Assembly: GCA_934654625.1 (NCBI GenBank)
Contig: CAKUGM010000030.1
Location: 1 to 19,520, forward strand
Reading direction: 5' to 3'
DNA from: an uncultured Collinsella sp.
GTDB lineage: Bacteria; Actinomycetota; Coriobacteriia; Coriobacteriales; Coriobacteriaceae
DNA: 19,520 bases
The notes below the pieces were generated by a model. That model saw only the letters and a program-made list of their open reading frames with translations. It did not search any database and was not told where the DNA came from. This document shows positions 16,386 through 19,520 of this stretch, in pieces (position 1 is the first letter of the stretch; each line of letters starts with the position of its first letter). The translations under genes were made by a program, and so were the position numbers.

Positions 16386-17849
16386 TTACTGGCGGTTGTT
16401 GCCGCCGCCGTTGCCCATCAAATCGCGCAAGTAGTCGAGGAATTCCTCCTCGCTCATACCGTTGCCAGCCCCGTCGGTACTGTCGGTATTCTCTTCCTCG
16501 CCTTCCTGCGACGTTTGAGCGTCGGCATCGGAACCCAACTTGACGTCGATCTTCTTCTCGTCCTTACCGCGCTGGACAGTGAGCGTCACCGTGTCGCCCA
16601 CGTCGTAGGAGCGCAAAGCGATGATCAGGCTGTCGGCAGAGGAAATCTGCTCGTCGTTAACCTTGGTAACGACGTCGCCTTCCTTTATGCCAGCTTCATC
16701 TGCCGGGCTGCCGCTCACGACCTCGCCCACATATGCGCCCTCGTTGACCGAAAGGCTATTCTGACGCGCGTTGGATGCGGTCACGGTGCCCAGACGAACG
16801 CCCAGATACGGATGTTCCGGCGTCTTGCCGCTGATAATCTGCTTGGCGATCTTCACCGCATAGTTGGACGGAATGGCAAAACCCACGCCCGAGCTGGAGC
16901 CCGAGTAGCTCTCGATGATGGAGTTGATGCCCACCAACTCGCCATTGTCATTGACAAGCGCGCCGCCGGAGTTGCCGGGGTTGATGGCAGCATCGGTCTG
17001 AATCATGTTGGCATAGATATACGTACCGCTCATGGTGGGAAGAGCCGTCGAGCGATACAGCGAACTCACGATGCCCGTCGAGACGGACTGCTCGTTGCCA
17101 AAGGGGCTGCCGATAGCCATGACCCACTCGCCCACGTTAAGGCCATCGGAATCGCCGACTTCGATGGGCGTGAGATTCTTGGCATCCACATCCTTGATCT
17201 TGATCACCGCAAGGTCGCTCGAGGTATCGGCACCCACAAGCTCGGCCTCGTAGCTCTCACCGTTAAGAGAGACCGTGATGTCGGTCGCGCCCTCGACTAC
17301 ATGGTTGTTGGTAAGGACATTGCCGTCGGTGTCGAGCACCACGCCCGAACCGATGGAGCCGGAAGACTCGGAATCATCGCCCTGCATGACGCTCTCGGAC
17401 GAGCCCGAACTCCATGCCGTGATGGAAACCACGGACGGCAGCGCCTTGGCCGAGACAGCCTCGGCAAGCGTCGTATCCTCGGAATCGATCTTGATAGTCT
17501 GGGTACCGCCCGAAGAGTCGGTCGTTGCGGTTGCGGTACCGGCGTCGCGGTTGACGTTGAGCGCTCCCGTCATGATAAGGGCCACCACCAGCACGGCGCC
17601 TACAACCATACCCGCCAGGGAGCACAAAAAGACCGGCAGTTTTTTGGTCTTGGTCTTTACCACCGTATGCGCCACGGTCTGGGTCTGGGCGGCGTATGGG
17701 TCGCCAGCATTAAAGGGAGACTGCGCCGTCGCCCCAGGGCCCGGCTGAACCTGACCGGCAGGCGTCTGTGGCGTGGGTTCAACGGCAACACGCGGCGTCG
17801 GAGCGGTAGCGCCCATGTCGTCACGGCGCGAATCGATATCTTCACTCAT
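16386..17849 (-). CDS. Membrane-anchored trypsin-like serine protease with PDZ domain (HtrA/DegP family)
   Basis: 487-residue cell-envelope quality-control protease. A proline/alanine/threonine-rich cytosolic N terminus (1-65) and a basic patch KTKTKK (65-70) precede one transmembrane helix (about 72-95), so the protease faces outward. The S1C triad is complete: H183 in TNNHVV, D212 in SSDLAVIKI, S294 in NPGNSGGAL. A PDZ domain follows (about 348-440, starting YLGVRLG; SPADEAGIKEGDVV). The tail is acidic, then glycine/asparagine-rich. Its role is degradation or folding of damaged exported proteins. The start at 17849 has AAGGAAG upstream; an ATG 12 codons earlier is less well placed. Single-gene unit. 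Confidence 0.93.
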   Translation of the reverse strand: MSEDIDSRRDDMGATAPTPRVAVEPTPQTPAGQVQPGPGATAQSPFNAGDPYAAQTQTVAHTVVKTKTKKLPVFLCSLAGMVVGAVLVVALIMTGALNVNRDAGTATATTDSSGGTQTIKIDSEDTTLAEAVSAKALPSVVSITAWSSGSSESVMQGDDSESSGSIGSGVVLDTDGNVLTNNHVVEGATDITVSLNGESYEAELVGADTSSDLAVIKIKDVDAKNLTPIEVGDSDGLNVGEWVMAIGSPFGNEQSVSTGIVSSLYRSTALPTMSGTYIYANMIQTDAAINPGNSGGALVNDNGELVGINSIIESYSGSSSGVGFAIPSNYAVKIAKQIISGKTPEHPYLGVRLGTVTASNARQNSLSVNEGAYVGEVVSGSPADEAGIKEGDVVTKVNDEQISSADSLIIALRSYDVGDTVTLTVQRGKDEKKIDVKLGSDADAQTSQEGEEENTDSTDGAGNGMSEEEFLDYLRDLMGNGGGNNRQ

Positions 17850-17929
17850 GGATGGGTCTTCCTTTCCACATGCTCTCTCAATCAAGCACCGTTGTACCCT
17901 ATTGCGAGCACCTTTGTCCCCACATCGAT

Positions 17930-17952
17930 TACCTTAAGCTAAAACTAAGGTA
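17930..17952. promoter_or_regulatory. 23-base inverted repeat upstream of the protease gene
   Basis: TACCTTA (17930-17936) and TAAGGTA (17946-17952) are perfect 7-bp arms with an AT-rich 9-base spacer. It lies 80-103 bases before the protease start, a good position for an activator or repressor site. It has no T-run and the binding factor is unknown. Confidence 0.4.
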
Positions 17953-17970
17953 TGCACAAAAGGCCTCGGA

Positions 17971-18003
17971 TAAAAAACGCGGCGACATCGCTGCCGCCGC
18001 GTT
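17971..18003 (-). terminator. Terminator of the response-regulator gene
   Basis: AACGCGGCG (17976-17984) pairs perfectly with CGCCGCGTT (17995-18003) around a 10-base loop. The minus strand continues CGTTTTTTA, a strong T-run. It lies about 60 bases after the regulator stop and insulates it from the protease gene. Confidence 0.85.
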
Positions 18004-18061
18004 CGGATTGTATCGGCATGTCGCGGGCATCTAGCAAAATCCCGAACCAGTCGCCTTGCAG

Positions 18062-18724
18062 CTAGAGCTTGAAGAGATAGCCCACGCCGCGAACGGTGGT
18101 GATATGCGCCGCGATCTGCGGGCCCACCTTGGAGCGGATGCGCCTGATGTGCACATCGACGGTACGCGTGCCACCGCAATACTCAAAGCCCCACACGCGA
18201 TGCAGCAGAACCTCGCGGCTATACGCACGGTTGGGATGCATCGCCAAAAACGAGAGCAGCGAATACTCCATAAGCGTGAGGTCTACGGGGTTGCCATCCA
18301 AATACACCTGATAGGTTGCCAGATTGATCACGAGGTTGTCGATATGCAGAACATCATCGACGGAAAATGCCTCTTCTTCGCCCAGCAGGCGACGCACGCG
18401 CGCCTCAAGCTCACCGGTCGAGCCGCCCGAGCAAATGAAATCGGCATGACCATGGGCAGGAATTCGCAGGTCGGACAAAGCGTCTTCATCCACAATCAAG
18501 AGCATGGGAATGTTGCCGCGGTCGTCCAGCCATTTGGCGATCTGTTCGATTCGATCGTTGCGAATGCCGTCGGCATCAAGAACCAACAGGTCGAAATCGT
18601 GTGCAGCAGTCGGCGAATCGGGAGTCGCAGCAAAAACCTCCGCTCCTATGGTCTGAGTGAGGGAACGGGTGAATTCGTGGTATCGCGTGGTGCGAGCCAT
18701 GAAAAGGATGTTTTTCTCTGACAT
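18062..18724 (-). CDS. Atypical OmpR-family response regulator, possible GlnR-type nitrogen regulator
   Basis: 220-residue protein with a receiver-like N-terminal domain (1-115) and a clear OmpR/PhoB winged helix (about 125-218; LTLMEYSLLSFLAMHPNRAY, then TRTVDVHIRRIRSKVG and TTVRGVGYLF). The receiver keeps an aspartate near the phospho-site (D50 in LLVLDADG) but lacks the N-terminal acid pair and an obvious switch lysine, as in orphan regulators that work unphosphorylated. No sensor kinase is adjacent. It follows glnA on the same strand, suggesting a role like actinobacterial GlnR in nitrogen control; that is inference from context. GGGGG lies six bases before the ATG at 18724. Confidence 0.85.
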   Translation of the reverse strand: MSEKNILFMARTTRYHEFTRSLTQTIGAEVFAATPDSPTAAHDFDLLVLDADGIRNDRIEQIAKWLDDRGNIPMLLIVDEDALSDLRIPAHGHADFICSGGSTGELEARVRRLLGEEEAFSVDDVLHIDNLVINLATYQVYLDGNPVDLTLMEYSLLSFLAMHPNRAYSREVLLHRVWGFEYCGGTRTVDVHIRRIRSKVGPQIAAHITTVRGVGYLFKL

Positions 18725-18746
18725 ACTAAACCCCCTTACAGGGTAA

Positions 18747-18755
18747 ATTCTAGCA
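18747..18755 (-). promoter_or_regulatory. Candidate extended -10 promoter of the response-regulator gene
   Basis: The minus strand reads TGCTAGAAT, an extended -10 (TGn, TAGAAT at 18747-18752) with no good -35. It would give a short leader of about 15-20 bases including the GGGGG ribosome site. A hairpin GCGGCA/TGCCGC (18781-18816) with an inner GGCC pair lies between it and glnA but lacks a T-run, so read-through from glnA is possible. Confidence 0.45.
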
Positions 18756-18825
18756 GCTCATACGGGTCATTTTCGATGACGCGGCACATTTTTGGCCACA
18801 TAGGCCCACATGCCGCGCGCCGACC

Positions 18826-19520
18826 CTATGAGTTGGCGAGATACCGGTCGACTTCCCACTGAGAGACGCACGAAGCGTATTTCTTCCACTCCGCGCGCTT
18901 CTTGGTAAGGAAGAAGCTGTGGATATGCTCGCCCAGAGCATCCTTCATAAATTGAGAGTCCTCGAAGATGTCCAGCGCCTCTTCCAGATTGCGAGGAAGC
19001 TGCGTGTAACCGGCCTTCTCAAGCTCGCGCTCGGACATGCTCAAGGTGGCAGCGGTGGTCTCTTCCGGAAGCTCGAGCTTGCGCTCGATACCGTCGAGTC
19101 CGGCAGCAAGCGTCACGGCATTCACCAGGTAGGAATTGGCCATGGGGTCGGGGCTGCGCAGCTCGATACGCGTCGAGAGCTGCTTGCCCGGCTTGTAGAT
19201 AGGGATGCGGATCATCGCGGAACGATTGCGCAAGCCCCACGTGGCGTACTCGGGCGTCGTACCCTCGCCGGTGGTGAGACGCTTGTAAGAGTTCACCGTG
19301 GGGTTGGTAATGGCCGAGATCTCACGCGCGTGCGCCAAGATGCCTGCCATGTAGTGCTTGGCCGTGTCGGACAGGTGATAGACTGGATCGTCATCGCTGT
19401 AGAACACGTTGTTGCCCTCGCGGTCAAAGAGGGACTGATGCAGGAACATCGCGGAAGAGGGCGAACCCGAGAGGGGCTTGGGCATGAACGAAGCATGACA
19501 ACCCGCCTCAAACGCCTCCA
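18826..19520 (-). CDS. glnA: Glutamine synthetase type I, C-terminal part (truncated at window end)
   Basis: The last 231 complete codons of glutamine synthetase, which makes glutamine from glutamate, ammonia and ATP. The frame is open to the window edge; the ATG at 19485 is an internal Met, since EAGCHASFMPKPLSG is the conserved GSI core. Visible family blocks are MFLHQSL, NPTVNSYKRL, RNRSAMIRIP and the catalytic ELRSPDPMANSYLV region. At the position of the adenylylated tyrosine of enterobacterial enzymes (NLYxL) it has ATLSM, so adenylylation control is unlikely. The stop is 101 bases before the response-regulator start on the same strand. Confidence 0.95.
   Translation of the reverse strand, partial: EAFEAGCHASFMPKPLSGSPSSAMFLHQSLFDREGNNVFYSDDDPVYHLSDTAKHYMAGILAHAREISAITNPTVNSYKRLTTGEGTTPEYATWGLRNRSAMIRIPIYKPGKQLSTRIELRSPDPMANSYLVNAVTLAAGLDGIERKLELPEETTAATLSMSERELEKAGYTQLPRNLEEALDIFEDSQFMKDALGEHIHSFFLTKKRAEWKKYASCVSQWEVDRYLANS

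Noticed and set aside
16332..17942. 536-codon open frame opposite the HtrA protease
   Set aside because: The protease on the minus strand has the full triad and PDZ domain; this frame has no family features and would run through the htrA terminator.
18781..18816. Hairpin between glnA and the response regulator as a glnA terminator
   Set aside because: The stem is only 6 bp plus a GGCC pair and no T-run follows on the minus strand, so termination is not supported.

Overview
GC-rich bacterial DNA. Dense gene packing, orthologue content (PF06541 membrane protein, a MarR/heterodimeric ABC exporter operon, an atypical OmpR-type regulator beside a type I glutamine synthetase) and protein style suggest a gut Actinomycetota of the Coriobacteriia (Collinsella/Olsenella-like). 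The taxon is an inference, not proven by any marker in the window. Seventeen confident protein genes are present (one truncated at the right edge), plus a possible 3' tip of another at the left edge. There are no tRNA, rRNA, CRISPR or insertion-sequence genes. No gene-free stretch exceeds 300 bases.

Layout. 1-131: nested inverted repeat containing the stop codons of two convergent genes. 118-1679 (minus): HD-domain protein and PF06541 membrane protein, translationally coupled. 1934-3154 (plus): MFS exporter, ending in a bidirectional terminator shared with an iron-type alcohol dehydrogenase (3286-4491, minus). 4701-5267 (minus): HAD phosphatase. 5445-9688 (minus): marR plus the two halves of a heterodimeric ABC exporter, all overlapping. 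9983-12196 (minus): ligA. 12361-13212 (minus): alpha/beta esterase. 13490-14842 (plus): mtnN and the ribosome-assembly GTPase engB. 15103-16267 (plus): a family 6-type DNA glycosylase and 5-formyl-THF cyclo-ligase, overlapping. 16386-17849 (minus): membrane-anchored HtrA protease. 18062-18724 (minus): atypical winged-helix response regulator, directly downstream of glnA (18826 to beyond the window end, minus).

Most genes are conserved housekeeping or efflux functions. The signal these genes do not explain is a family of 36-bp intergenic repeats with 8-bp inverted ends and a fixed core (TAAACCTGTC). Four well-conserved copies lie in one orientation (5410, 12308, 15053, 16305). A fifth, diverged copy is inverted (12220). 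Every copy has exactly the same length, lies at a gene border, and carries three TGTC/GACA half-sites that allow alternative hairpins. I do not recognise it as a described element. The large inverted repeat at the left edge and the possible GlnR-type regulator beside a glutamine synthetase without the adenylylation tyrosine are the next most interesting points.
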